DNA of 64,000 nucleotides. It comes from Paramecium sonneborni. Taxonomy: Eukaryota; Ciliophora; Oligohymenophorea; Peniculida; Parameciidae. Of the stretch, positions 48,401 to 63,196 are shown in pieces. The stretch spans positions 372,038 to 436,037 of the forward strand of contig CAJJDN010000075.1 of the NCBI GenBank assembly GCA_905182985.1. Direction: 5' to 3'. Numbering within the stretch: position 1 is the stretch's first letter; every line of letters begins with the position of its first letter. Both the position numbers and the translations under genes were made by a program. Under the pieces are notes generated by a model, which was given only the letters and a program-made list of their open reading frames with translations, did not search any database and was not told the DNA's origin.

Positions 48401-51400
48401 TTCTGACTCTGCTATTTTAATTTCTAATTTATCTATAGTCTATTTATTTTTTTCTAATTCCTCTATTAAAACCCCAATTTAAAATAATAATTTTTGAATT
48501 TCTCCAGTTTGTTTCATAACTTTACTAATTAATTCAGCTTCTCTAATAACTAATTCAGAACTATACTATGCCTTTGTTTCCTCAATTTATTAATCATTTT
48601 TTTAAATATTTATTTATAATTAATTATTTAAATCTGTTATTGTTTTTAATTATTCGTTAATCATTTCTGATAGTTTAACTTTTTCCAAATTTGCATCCTT
48701 TTATGATTATTTAAATAATTCTATTTATAAATTTAATTCTTCAATTTACAATTCCTGTTTTTTAATTATTTATTTATTGTTATTTTCAGTATTTCTAAAT
48801 TTCTCAATTTCTTATTGATATTGAGATTGAATATTAATTTAGGATTATTACAAGATTTAAATTTCATTAGATAATTAAATATTCTTTTAAGTAAGATCTT
48901 AATTTATAGCAACTAACTCTTCATTTTCTTAATATTGAGAATTCAATTCATCAATTTTTAATTAATTTTCTTTTAAAAAACTTTATCTTTCTATTTTGAT
49001 ATCATTTTATAAATCTTGTATTCTAGATTCTAATTACTATATTTAATCTTGTGCAGAAATTAATTCATTTTCCATTATAATTAATCTACTTTAAGTATTT
49101 TCAAATAAAATTTATTTTTCATTTGATTAATTTTATAATTTTTCGGCTTCCTCTAATTCTTGAATTAATTTTTATATTTTTTCTATGAATTGTTTTTTTT
49201 CATCTTCATAATCTTATTTAAGTTTTTTAATTTGTAATTCTAATTATTATATTTAATTTAAATATATTTTTTATTATTCAGTCAAAGTTATTTCATCTTT
49301 TTATTTTGCAAAAATTTAATCTTCTAATTTTTTAATCTTATTTTATAATTCTTATTATTCAAGCTTTGCTTTTTGATGTTATTATTCAAATAAAAGAGTT
49401 TATTACTTTTATTACTAAGCATAATCTTTTTTTTAATTCTACAACATTTCTATTTCATGTTGTTTTCCTAATATTATTTGATCTTTGAAATTTAATGATT
49501 CTTATAATTTTTATATTGTCTAATTGAGATTTGATATTTATTTTTCATGATGATGAATTGTTCTTTCTTAAACTTATATTTTTTAGTTTATTCCCTAAAA
49601 TTCTTTAAGTTATTATTGCAATTAATTTATTTCCTAATTTTTATTTTTGATTATTTTGTCCTTAGCATTAATTTAATCTTAATATTAATTATTTACTTTA
49701 GTCAAATCTCTAATCTATTATTCAAAATTTGAAAGACTCCTATTCAAAGTATCAATCTAAGATTTTAAATGACCTTAAATTGTTGTTTATTCCATACTTT
49801 TACTTCTGAGTTATTCTGGAGTGTCATTTAAAATCCTACTATTACTTTCATATTATTAAATAATTTAATCCTTACTCTATATTGTATTATCTAATATATG
49901 AAGTTACTCAGTATGTTCTAATTCAAGTCTTTTGATTTAAGCCTTTAGATTATTTATCTCATCCTCATAATTTAACAATTTATTTTCCTATTATTTAAAT
50001 GCAAATTAAGCTTGTTATAAATCATTCTCTAATTGCTTAATTAATTATTGTTAAGTTTCTATCTCTTGTTAAGATACCATATCTAATTGAAATAGACTTT
50101 ATTATTCTGAATTTCTATTTTCAAAATCCTCTTTTTAAGTTTACAATGATTAAACTATTTATTTATTCATTTATTAATCATGCTAATATTAATCAGATAA
50201 TTCTTAGAAAGATTACTTTAAGTCATTATATTTTTATTTAATTTCCTATAATTTTAATTGAGTTTAATTATTTTCTCTTTCTTTATCTTCTTTTTCAGTT
50301 TTCAATTTAGAAATCTATTGGTTTAGTTATTCAACTTCTAAGGAACGATCAATTGAGCTATTTCTAGATTAATAATAAAAAATTATAAATACTTATTTGA
50401 TTTTTATTTTAAATCCACTATCTCTTAACTTAGTGATTTTAATTTTTGACTTGAATCATCCTTATAATTTTAATACTCAGAATTCACTTCAAGTTTTTAT
50501 TTCTACACTACTTTATTAGAATATTATTACATAATTTTTCGCTTTCTAACACTTTAGAGATTTAAAGTTTAAGTAATTTATTTTCATTTTCTAATTATTT
50601 AACTTTTTTTTAATGATTCTAAATAATTTAATTTTGTTCTTCTATTTATTGTTTTAAATTCATTATTTCTGTTTCTTTTTCTACAATATGGTCTTAAAAT
50701 TAATTCAATTAAGTTTCTAATAATTTATTTTAATTATTTTTAGAATCAAGACTTGATTATGATTCAATCAATCCATTTTTTGATTTAAATTTATCATTAT
50801 CTTAATAATTTTCTGAGGCTCTATGAGAATTATGCAATTAATTAGAAAATTACTTATTTGTAAATTCCAATTATTATTTTTTATTTTCTAATTTATTTAC
50901 TTTTGCTTCTAGTTTAGTAATAACTGCAAATAAGTTTTTATTTTTAATATTTAAATCTTTATTTTAACTTTCATATTAGCGTAATTAAGTATTGATTTCA
51001 ATAAGTTTATTATGATCTTATTCTTTACTTTAGAGACTACATGCTATAATTTAATAAAGTTAATCAAAGGATTGAGGATATATTTTTTAATGTTTTTCAA
51101 CTAAAGAATAAAGCTTATTTAGTTCTTCCTTCTTTAGTAATTGAGGAATATTTATATTTTAAAGTTGATTGATAGAAATTTATGCAGTTTAACATATTTG
51201 ATTGATAGCATTATATCCCATAATAATCTCTCTAATGTCTTTGATTAAAAGCATTTATAATTTTTGTGAAGATTGTTAATTCTACAATTTCTTGGCATTT
51301 GTCGATATGATTGATAACTCTTAAAGAATTTCAGTCAATAAATCATCGGCCCTACACGTCATAGGTGGGTCATACCTTATTTATTCTGTTTTGTGAGTGC

Positions 51401-51746
51401 CCTTATCAAACATTGGTTTAAGCAACTTATCTAAAGGCTACTAAGAGAATTAAAAGTTATCACCACTCATTCTACTCTAAAGTAAATTTGATTTAAGCAC
51501 AGATATTTCCTTCTCAATTTACTAATGACAATCTTTCAGCATATTAAATCTAAGTGATGAACCAAGAAGTCTATCTGAATCCTAATCTTGATGCTTTGTT
51601 GTATATGAATCAATAAGAAAATTTTACGAATTACGAGGGCCATAAATCCCAGGAGATATAATCTATCTTAAAGGTTAGGGTGAACAAATTCCAGGTTAAG
51701 GAGAATAAAATGCTGTCTGAGTATTTTATCTGCTTAATTTTTACAT
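45450..51746 (-). CDS. Giant golgin-like coiled-coil protein with C-terminal GRIP-like domain
   Basis: About 2,080 aa. Start 51746 gives MQKLSRQNTQTAFYSPQPG, a head of about 150 aa rich in Pro/Ser/Gln, then nearly unbroken coiled coil (Glu/Lys/Gln/Asn/Leu). The end, KAHLRDCLKKFLTACGPKTQ then LAEAILITLFQFLEFSEKEK, has the spacing of a GRIP domain ('YLKNVLLKFL ... LLPVLxxLLxLSxEEK'), which binds Arl1 on trans-Golgi membranes in other eukaryotes. The key GRIP Tyr is His here. Introns of 25 nt (near 46179) and 22 nt (near 45716) are needed near the 3' end; others may exist in the body. Confidence 0.75.
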
Positions 51747-51810
51747 TTTTCAAATTATAAATAAATTATTATAACAACAAATTCACACCTCCATAAAATT
51801 ATTTTTTATT

Positions 51811-52216
51811 TCATCCCAAAACTATCTTATATTACTTAAATCATATAAACATCAACTTCAATATCCATTCTAAATATTCTCTCTAATTTAATTTATTCTT
51901 TTAATTCTATTTTTTCTACTTTTAATATATATAAATAATAATATAAGGTTTTACGCATGAATTAGTATGCTATTAGAAGGGTGAAAATTAAAATTTATTC
52001 GTGATCTAATATGAAACTGTTTATGAAACTTTTATCTTAAATCTTAATTTCAGCTTATCTTTTTTTTTCTTTTTTTATTTTTTGAAAACTTTTCATTAAA
52101 GTTTCAAGATTTCTTTCAAGTCTATCTAGTGATTGGGCTATATGATTTTAATATTACTATAAAAGGTCTCATTCAAAATTTTTATATATTTGGATTCTAA
52201 TTTTATGAAGACTCAT
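51811..52216 (-). CDS. Possible small helical protein, unrecognised
   Basis: A good frame reads TQSLDRLERNLETLMKSFQK through ILDHEQILIFTLLIAYQFMR to KEQIKLERIFRMDIEQYKIV, using a 20-nt intron near 52150 and a 22-nt intron near 51835, and ends at TGA 51811. The 5' end is unclear: ATG 52214-52216 is out of frame unless a further intron exists, and ATG near 52100 is the next choice. One possible membrane-spanning stretch. No family recognised. Confidence 0.4.
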
Positions 52217-52586
52217 GTAAATTGTTTAAAAATATATAGCAATAATTAATTCTATTATTTTGATTTGTTAAATAATTCTTTTTGTATGATAAATTTATTA
52301 ATGTTTAGTTTTTTAATGATAATTAAATATTTTATTTATTTTTAGATATAGTGTAATATTCTAATAATTTTAATCAGATTATTAATATTAATTAAAAGGA
52401 ATCAGATTATTTAATAAATTATTGATGGATGAATGTATTATTAAATTTGGCAATAGTGTGAGAATAATTAAATTATTATTTAGATGAAAATTAACTCCTT
52501 ATAGAAATTCGTTTAGTAAATTTTAGTTTGATTACAAAAGACATCTGCATTTAATATTAAATTATTTTGTATTTTAAAATGATATC
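52217..52586. other. Intergenic, nothing recognised
   Basis: About 370 bp, extremely AT-rich, with no sustained frame or structured RNA that I can see. It holds the presumed promoter of the small gene to its left and the 3' end region of the SERCA gene. Confidence 0.5.
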
Positions 52587-55830
<3,244 letters not shown>

Positions 55831-56079
55831 TAATTAAAAATTTATAATATATGATATCCCCAAAAATCTTTTTTTGTTAAATAATTCATTTTTTATAAGC
55901 AACTACTCTCAATAATTTTATTCACTTAAATTATTTACTCTAAACATATATAATGTCTATATTTAATCTTTTATCCCCTTCTTATAATCATTTACAGAAC
56001 AATTATCAATTTATAGAAAATTATTTTATTCTAATACACAATTTTTTATAGAATTTTTATTTCTTAATGAGAATTTAAT

Positions 56080-57757
56080 TCATTCTATGATTCCTTCAAC
56101 AAAATCACCTCTAGGACTTGCCAAATCAACCAATTTACTACTCTTTATTACAGAAAAAGGTTCTTTCTGATAAAATTGAAATACTCCTTTTGGGGATTGC
56201 AACTCACTCATATAATTACACTTCTTTAACTTTGGAATTTAAAATTAATTTTAATCCTTATCTTCAATTTCAGAATTTATTATGTCTTCTTATAAATTGT
56301 ATTATGATAATATTTCTTCACATTAAATAGAAAAATTCCCATTATTCTGTTTCATCGTTGAAATAAGTGATGCTTACAGTTAAGTACTGTAATCACTAAT
56401 TTAATCAAAAAAAGCATGATAAAGAGCCTTTCTCGCACTTATTCTCAGTTTTGGATCTTTCTTCAACAATAAAGTTAGTAAATTCTAATTTAGATTATTA
56501 TATAATAACTACAATTGAATCTTCTGTAATATATTGTTTATCTAATGGCAATTAAAAGTCTATTTCACATTTTTTATTGGCTCTTAAAATTTCATCAAAA
56601 GTCTTTCCAGTAAAAATACTCCTTCCAGTCAAAAGTTTATAGAGAATACATCCGCAACTAAAAATATCCACTTTTGTTGTGTATTTGCTACCAATATTAG
56701 TTGTTAAGACTTCAGGAGCTACATAACCTGGAGTTCCACATCTTGGAAATAAATATCTAATTTAAAAAAAGATAAGATACTTATCTAAAGTTTCATTTGT
56801 AGCTAAACCAAAGTCAACAAGAACTAAAGAATAATAATCATTTCTTCTTGCAAACATTAAATTATCTGGTTTTAAATCTCTATGAATTATCTAAAAATAC
56901 TTATTGAGAATATACTTTATAGGAATGCAATAATGCTACACTTTATAATAATTATGCCATTATAATTTTAATAAATTAAATAGGTAAACGCTTATCAGGA
57001 AGTCCCTAATCTTTAAAATAATTAATTACTTTGGCTCTTTCTATTTCTTCACTTAAACATTAACCTTCTAGATATTCAGTCACTAAGTAATAAGTATGGT
57101 CCCCTTCATAAATCTCTCTTAAAATTAAAAAGTTAGATGAATGAGGAGATAAAATTTTGAGAATTGAAATTTCCATATTATAGGCTGCCTATAAATATTT
57201 AACTAATGATTAGTACTAATCCTGAGCCTTTCTCAGTCTAATTCAAAAATGATTTTTCAATAGCTTTAATAGCATAAACTTTTGAATTGATAACATTCTA
57301 TGCACTATATACCTACATAATCAACAAATATTTACTTTTGCTGAACTTCCTTTACCAATTTGCAAAAGTGGTATATAAATATCTCCAATACCTTCAAATG
57401 TAACTTTTAATCCTAAAATTTCTTTAAATCTATAATATTATTTTATCCTACCTAACCAAATCTTAATGATCAGCACACAAAGTCTTAAAATAATTATTGT
57501 AGGGAAAAACGAAGGATTATAAATAAACTCCATCTTTTTACTTTTTCAAGACCCAATTTATCTTTATTGAGAGTTGAAAATAGATTTTATATTTTGGGGA
57601 CTAAGTATCTTAAGACTAAATATTTCAATATACTTTATACACTGCCCATTGTAAAATAATCTTAGAATACACTGATATAATATTTTTTATCTCGAAAAAA
57701 ATGTTTACGATATCCAATAAACTTGAATTTAGCATCTTTGTATTCAATATAATCCAT
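56080..57757 (-). CDS. Ser/Thr protein kinase with N-terminal PH-like domain
   Basis: N-terminus MDYIEYKDAKFKFIGYRKHF and YNNYFKTLCADHQDLVRFKE resemble a small PH domain. The kinase follows: LQIGKGSSAKVYSAQN (P-loop), YAIKAIEKSF (Lys), IIHRDLKPDNLMF, LVDFGLATNE, a T-loop CGTPGYVAPEVL, and KVDIFSCGCILYKLLTGRSI. The tail of about 120 aa is Gln/Ser-rich. About 480 aa. Several introns (for example 23 nt near 57325 and 22 nt near 57430, and a 19-nt GTCTTG...AAG near 57550) are needed. Catalytic Lys, HRD and DFG are intact. The 5' exons are less certain; ATG 57531-57533 is out of frame with the kinase. Confidence 0.8.
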
Positions 57758-57839
57758 TGTGTGTTTGATATACAACTAATTAAATTTAACAAATGATTTA
57801 TAATAAATAAAAACAAAAATATAATTTTTTCTTTACTTT

Positions 57840-58917
57840 CAATAAAATATCTTTTTTTAACCCTGAAAGCAGGATTATTATAAAGTAAAGCAGATTTTTT
57901 AACTCTTATTGGATGCTAATCTTTACATTTATATTTGTAGTCACTTAATTTTTATGGTGATTTAATATCTTAAGATTTGGCTATAAATATAGAATTGGGA
58001 AAAATGAGTTGAATTTGATTAAAAAAATAATCTAGTTGCTTCTTAAAAAATTTAACGATTTTTGATTTGGAGTCAGTTAATGAGAATGCTAATTATTATT
58101 ACGTTGTAACATTTTTATTACCCAATTTCAATTCAACATAAGTTAAATATTAATTCTTTTTAATGTGCTAATATTCATTATAACAAAAATAAGTATTGTG
58201 GAGATAATCTTTCATTCAATTTTTAATATTAATTGCAATTTTTTTTTATATAAGTCTTTTCATCCTCTAAAATAATTTTTCACCATGTAAGATGAACAAT
58301 AAAATTATAAATTTTTTGAGATACATGTAATAGGATTCTTATGGCCCAATATATACTGCTTTATCATATTTTTCTTTTCTTATGATCTCTGATAGCATAT
58401 ATTCAGTGGTACCAAAAAAACAGGTTTTTTGCTTAACCATCATTTAACCTGAAAGTAGACCAGTTGAAATCACAAAATTTCATATTGTAATTTTACAATA
58501 AAATGTTATCTGCCTTTATGTTTCGATGAATAATACCAATAAAGAATATGTTAAGCATTTTGATAGAAGTGATAAAACTTCTTCTTTATTTAATTGTTAA
58601 CTATCTTAATTAACCCATATAAGGTGTCTAGTTCATATATTTATACGATTTTCTACTCAGAAATAATTTAATTCATTTAATATATTATAGGTGGAAAAAA
58701 TTTGTTTGATATAGCTTTTTGAAATCTTTATAATTTAAATTGTTACTATTTTTTTAGTGAAAATTTTATTTAACATTGTTCATTGGCAACAGAACCTTTT
58801 CAAAAATTCTACTTCTTAAAGTACTTTATATTAATCTTTAAGCGATTTCTTATGAATTTGAGATGAAAAAGTTTTGGTTTTATTAGGCAAATTGTTATAT
58901 GAATATTAATTCATCAT
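57840..58917 (-). pseudogene. Decayed Aurora-like protein kinase
   Basis: Kinase landmarks occur in order but in different frames and with lost residues: a start MMNQYSYNNLPNKTKTFSSQ, a P-loop-like region, GIIHRNIKADNILL (HRD to HRN), KFCDFNWST (DFG to DFN, followed by the Aurora-type W), FFGTTEYMLSEII (for CGTxEYMxPEII), then YWAIRILLHV (for DIWALGILLY) in another frame. A conserved-looking tail, CKDQHPIRVKKSALLYNNPA, survives in yet another frame. Several indels would be needed to restore one frame, more than intron placement can explain. Lies next to the intact PH-kinase on the same strand. Confidence 0.75.
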
Positions 58918-59159
58918 TAAGGAAAAATAAATAAATATGATATTGATATAGTTCCAGTTCAAATTTAAATAAAATTTAGTTTATTAAATTGTCATCATCT
59001 TTATCTACTTTATCTAGTAAATCAAATAAATTGTCAATAAAATTATCTCAATTTAATAGATAAAAAATGTTGATTTTAAAAATCATATTTGTAACAGTAG
59101 GTTTCGTTTGTACAATTATTAGCCTTTTTATATATTAGTAGTATTAATAAATTTAATTT

Positions 59160-60265
59160 ATGAAAATAATTATCAAAACTTTAAGTGGATAAACTTTTGA
59201 ACTTGAAGTTCAGCAAACAGATACAGTAACTCTGATTTACAAATTAGGTTCTAAACATCAAAGAAAAAATTGAATAGGTTAAATAATTTGAAATAGGCTA
59301 ATAAAAACTTTTAAGAAAAGGAACTCTTTTACTAAATGATTAAACAGTAGGGGAATTGGGAATTTAAGAGAAAGACTTTCTTGTTGTTATGGTTAACGTA
59401 AAAGTAATAAATAAAAAATATAATTGTCTAGAAAGGTCCTCCTTAATAATAACCTGTTTAATAATAATAAGTATAATAATAGCCACTTTAATAACCTTAA
59501 CCAATTTAAATTTAAGAACCTGTATAAGTAGCTAAGCCAATAGTATCATAATAAAATATGGCAACAGGTTAGGAATATGATGTGGCAATTTAAAATTTGA
59601 TTTAAATGGGATTTGCTAAATCTGAATGTGAAGCAGCAATGAAAGCAGCATTTAATAATTAAGATAGAGCCATAGAATATTTATTAAATGTAATGAAATA
59701 TCATGCTATTTAAGGGGATTCCTGTAGTTGAATAGCCACCACCTCCATAATAAGGATAAAATGTAAATTAAGAACATTAAAATACATTGTAATAATTAAG
59801 AGAATAAATTATATAAAATCCAGAGACAATACTTTAAATTTTACCATAATTATAGTAATCAAATCCTTAATTATATTAAGTAAATATAATGATTACATTT
59901 AATTAGTAAATTTAATAGAATCCCGAGACATTTATTCAGTTACTTTTAGGAGGTGGTTAAGAAGGAGGAGATGAGATTGAGACAGAGATTACTTAAGAAG
60001 AATAATAATAACTGAATTAGTTAATAATGATGGGATTTACAAAAGAAGATGCATTAGAAGGTTATTTAGCTTGTGATAAAAATGTGGAAACAGCAGCATC
60101 GTATTTATTTGAAAAATAAGCAAGAGGGGATTTATTAAGTATAAAATTATATTTATGACAGGTTAACATATTGAGAGGGAAGAAAATAATCCTGAAAATT
60201 ATAATGATGAAGAAGGAAATGAAGGGGAAGATGATTAAGATGATGATGATGATTAATATTATTGA
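59160..60265 (+). CDS. RAD23: RAD23-like UBL-UBA proteasome shuttle
   Basis: Carries ubiquitinated clients to the proteasome and, with XPC, acts in repair (family knowledge). N-terminal UBL: MKIIIKTLSGQTFELEVQQT, then after a 22-nt intron NIKEKIEQVKQFEIGQQKLL. A Gln/Pro linker leads to UBA1 (YDVAIQNLIQMGFAKSECEA), an XPC-binding-like NPETILQILPQL ... QNPETFIQLLLGG region, and UBA2 (LNQLMMMGFTKEDALEGYLA), ending in an acidic tail. Introns include 23 nt near 60139. About 345 aa. The stop is only 2 bp from the stop of the convergent Sec14 gene. An in-frame ATG at 59067 exists (see findings). Confidence 0.93.
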
Positions 60266-60267
60266 AT

Positions 60268-62215
60268 TCATATTATTATATTATTTTCACCTCCATATTT
60301 TTTCGGAATTACTGATATATTAATATCTTTTAATAAAACTGCTTGTATTTCTTTAGGATCTCTTCCAGCAAAGGCCATTTTCTCGATAGTTCTTTTTGGT
60401 AAAAATTTCTTAACTAGATTGTATATTGACTTAGCAAGCCAATCAGTATTTATTACAATATTTCTTATCTGTCTTTCTGGATACTTCATAAAGACGTAAG
60501 TCATCAATGCCTTTATTAAATCTAGACTAACATTTTTTCTACTCAAGTTAAAACAATCAATTATTAAGATTTAACAATCAATGTGTCCTCTCATACTTTT
60601 TTACATAATTACATATTATTTATTACTTACTAATGTTATGTTCCATCAAACTACAGAAATATTCTATAAATATTTCAATCGTTGGATTAGGTTCTTTATA
60701 TTCATCAGGTAATAGATTTTCTGCTCTTATATAAAATATTGGATGACCTAACTATTATTTTTAATATTTATATTTTTATACTTTGCCTTCTCCCAACATT
60801 ATCAAAATATTTTACTTTCTAAAATAATCATACTTTTCATTTTTATAATCATAAGAATTTATATTATTTTCTTTCCTCCATTTTAAAACATCTATTAGCA
60901 TTTTCTCAGCTGCATTTAAATCAAATTATCTAGCTTAAAGATGTCTAATCAATGCATTATCATTTAATGCCAAATTTTTCATTCTCACCCTAAATTGGTT
61001 CAAAATCTCCTTTTCATTGTCCTATTCTATTTTCAATCAATACATTTAATTAAGTAAATCTTAGATATCTTTCTTCATTTTATAAAGCAGGATGATTTCT
61101 ATCAGGATTAACATCTTAATAACCTAAATGATCATTAGGTAAAAAATAAACTTCTAAACCATCCTTTTTATTTTATTATCCTATACCATTTTAAGTTTAT
61201 ATTATTACTTCAGACTTCTCTTAAATTTTTTCAATAATCTAATTTACTTAAACATATATACATGATCATATTCATAATTTATAATTTAATGATTTATTAT
61301 ATATTCTTTTGCAAACTTATGCATTAATTTATCCTTAGACTTCTTAAGAATAATTAATATCTCACATTATGTTTAATTTATATTTTGATGATTTTCAAAT
61401 ATTTAGAAATTAATCTATTATATATTAATAATCTTACCCTTAATATTTAAGAATTTTATACATCCCTTTGTATTATAAAATAGCCAGATTTTATTTACTA
61501 TTTTCTTACATAAGTAATATGAATATTAGTTTAATGCTAATCCTTTTTCTTTTTACTAAAACAAATTTAATATTTCTATTGAAATTGATTGCATTTTATG
61601 CTTTGATGATTCTTTAAGCTCGGTTGAAAATAGATCAAATTATTTTCATTTATAAAAATTTTTTTTATCATTTTCATTGGTTTATCTATAACCCAATTAC
61701 CCTTTAGATAATGAAATTTAGAATCATCAGAATAGTATAGTCGTAATTTATCATAGATTTTATGTAATTTCCAATCAACATTTTATTATAGAAGTTCAAT
61801 TTCATCATTACATTCATCCTCTATTGTTGTATGTAAAGTATGATGGCTAACTAAAACAGGTTGATTTGATAATAAATTCTTTTTTAAAGTAAATCATTAC
61901 TATTGAAAGTTTAAGTTGAGCAACCCATTCTTCTGCATCTTTTAAAGAAATAGCTCTGTATACGGTTGAATAATCTTGATGAATCAAAGTGAAATAAAAT
62001 AAATCATCAATTTTATCCGGACCCTCTACTTTAGCCTATTCCAAAATAATTACTTCAATAGGTGAATGAGACTTATTCTTTAAATTATTTTTACTTTATC
62101 ATTCTCAAATTTAAAGAAATGCTTATGATCTAAATAATAGTAATTAGAAGTCCAAAATAAAGATTTTGTCTGGAGATAACCATGTTTATAGGAATGTTGA
62201 TTCATTAATTTTATT
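60268..62215 (-). CDS. PH-domain plus Sec14 (CRAL-TRIO) lipid-transfer protein
   Basis: About 580 aa. N-terminal PH-like domain: HGYLQTKSLFWTSNYYYLDH ... TVYRAISLKDAEEWVAQLKL. The middle is less certain. CRAL-TRIO-N: VRMKNLALNDNALIRHLQAR then DLNAAEKMLIDVLKWRKENN. Sec14 domain: HPIFYIRAENLLPDE, IDCQILIIDCFNLSRKN, YPERQIRNIVINTDWLAKSI and RTIEKMAFAG. Introns: 23 nt near 62090, 22 nt near 61885, 23 nt near 61240, 22 nt near 61020, 30 nt near 60755 and 31 nt near 60605, most frame-restoring. Expected to bind phosphoinositides and move lipid between membranes. The middle exons (about 61250-61560) need transcript support. Confidence 0.8.
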
Positions 62216-62820
62216 TATTATAATTAATAAACAATAATTTTTTTATAATTGTAACCTTCGTTAAGAAAAATCTGAAACTCTTAAATATTTTATACAATTC
62301 AAAGAACTTTTCAAATTAAGGTGGAAGAATCTTAGTATTATTTTATATTTATTTTTAATTTACACATTTAAACATTATTATATTTTATGAAGAAACAGAA
62401 TCTGAAAATAATATTATCATAAAAATAATTGATAATTTTTTGATTAATTCAGAAATGAAAGAAAATTATTGGTTAATAACTACTTACATATCATTATAAT
62501 ATTAATGAATAAGTTTCTTAAAATAAGTGAATTCATGCCTTCCGCCTTAATTTTATATAATTTATTCAAATAGTTATTTGCTTGTAATTGATTTTTTTGT
62601 ACTAATCCTTACAAAATTCAAAGAAGTAATTTCTTTTAATTTTTACATTGTATGTCTTTTTTTACTAAAAATTATTCTTAGGTATTATAGATCAAATTCT
62701 TTGAAGTCTAAGTCAGTAAATTTTTAGGAACAATTTAAAGGACTAATTAGTCTTTTATCAAATATTTATATTAAAATCGATTTATTTAATTGAATATGAA
62801 TTTATAAAATTTATAATATA
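62216..62820 (-). other. Unresolved stretch with a long TGA-free minus-strand frame
   Basis: A minus-strand frame is open for over 150 codons and includes MQKLKEITSLNFVRISTKKS and GGRHEFTYFKKLIHQYYNDM. It lies downstream of the Costars remnant and lacks a recognisable domain. In this AT-rich DNA with one stop codon, long open frames are weak evidence. It may be a gene or remnant. Confidence 0.25.
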
Positions 62821-63080
62821 TCATTTTAAGATGATATCAAAATTATCATGAGCACCTTTTAAAAGCATTTAACTTAAAAACCAAGGACATTTTATTTTTT
62901 TGCTGCTCTCAATGTACCAGCAAGGGCCATATACTATTGATATAGAGTACTTCATAATATTTTTATTTTTTTTCAACATTGAATAAAACTCCAAATTTTA
63001 CAACATCAGAATTTTTGGTACCTCATCGTTAAATGTCTTTTTTTAATTCTTCAATTATTTTCCTAAATTTTATCTCACAT
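62821..63080 (-). pseudogene. Costars-family (ABRACL-like) gene, disrupted
   Basis: Pieces match the Costars domain in order: EIKFRKIIEELKKDIQ, an in-frame TGA where the family has Leu of 'RLG', GTKNSDVVKFGVLFN, then MALAGTLRAAKK (family 'LVGTLKAAKK'), then MLLKGAHDNFDIILK (family 'LLLQGVHDDVDIVL') in a shifted frame. No standard-size GT...AG intron covers the TGA or the shift. The remnant ends at TGA 62821-62823. Costars proteins bind actin or regulate its dynamics (family knowledge). An alternative is sequencing errors in a live gene. Confidence 0.65.
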
Positions 63081-63196
63081 GATAATAATTATTAAATAAT
63101 ATTTAAAATTGAGTAATGAAATAAATTAATTAATGTTTTCTTAAAAATAAAGAAAAAAAAGAAAATATAAAATGAAGATGGATGCAATATTAATTC

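Noticed and set aside
57531..57757. ATG at 57533 as the PH-kinase start
   Set aside because: Its frame hits a stop before the P-loop; the frame containing KTLCADHQDLVRFKE continues upstream to ATG 57757.
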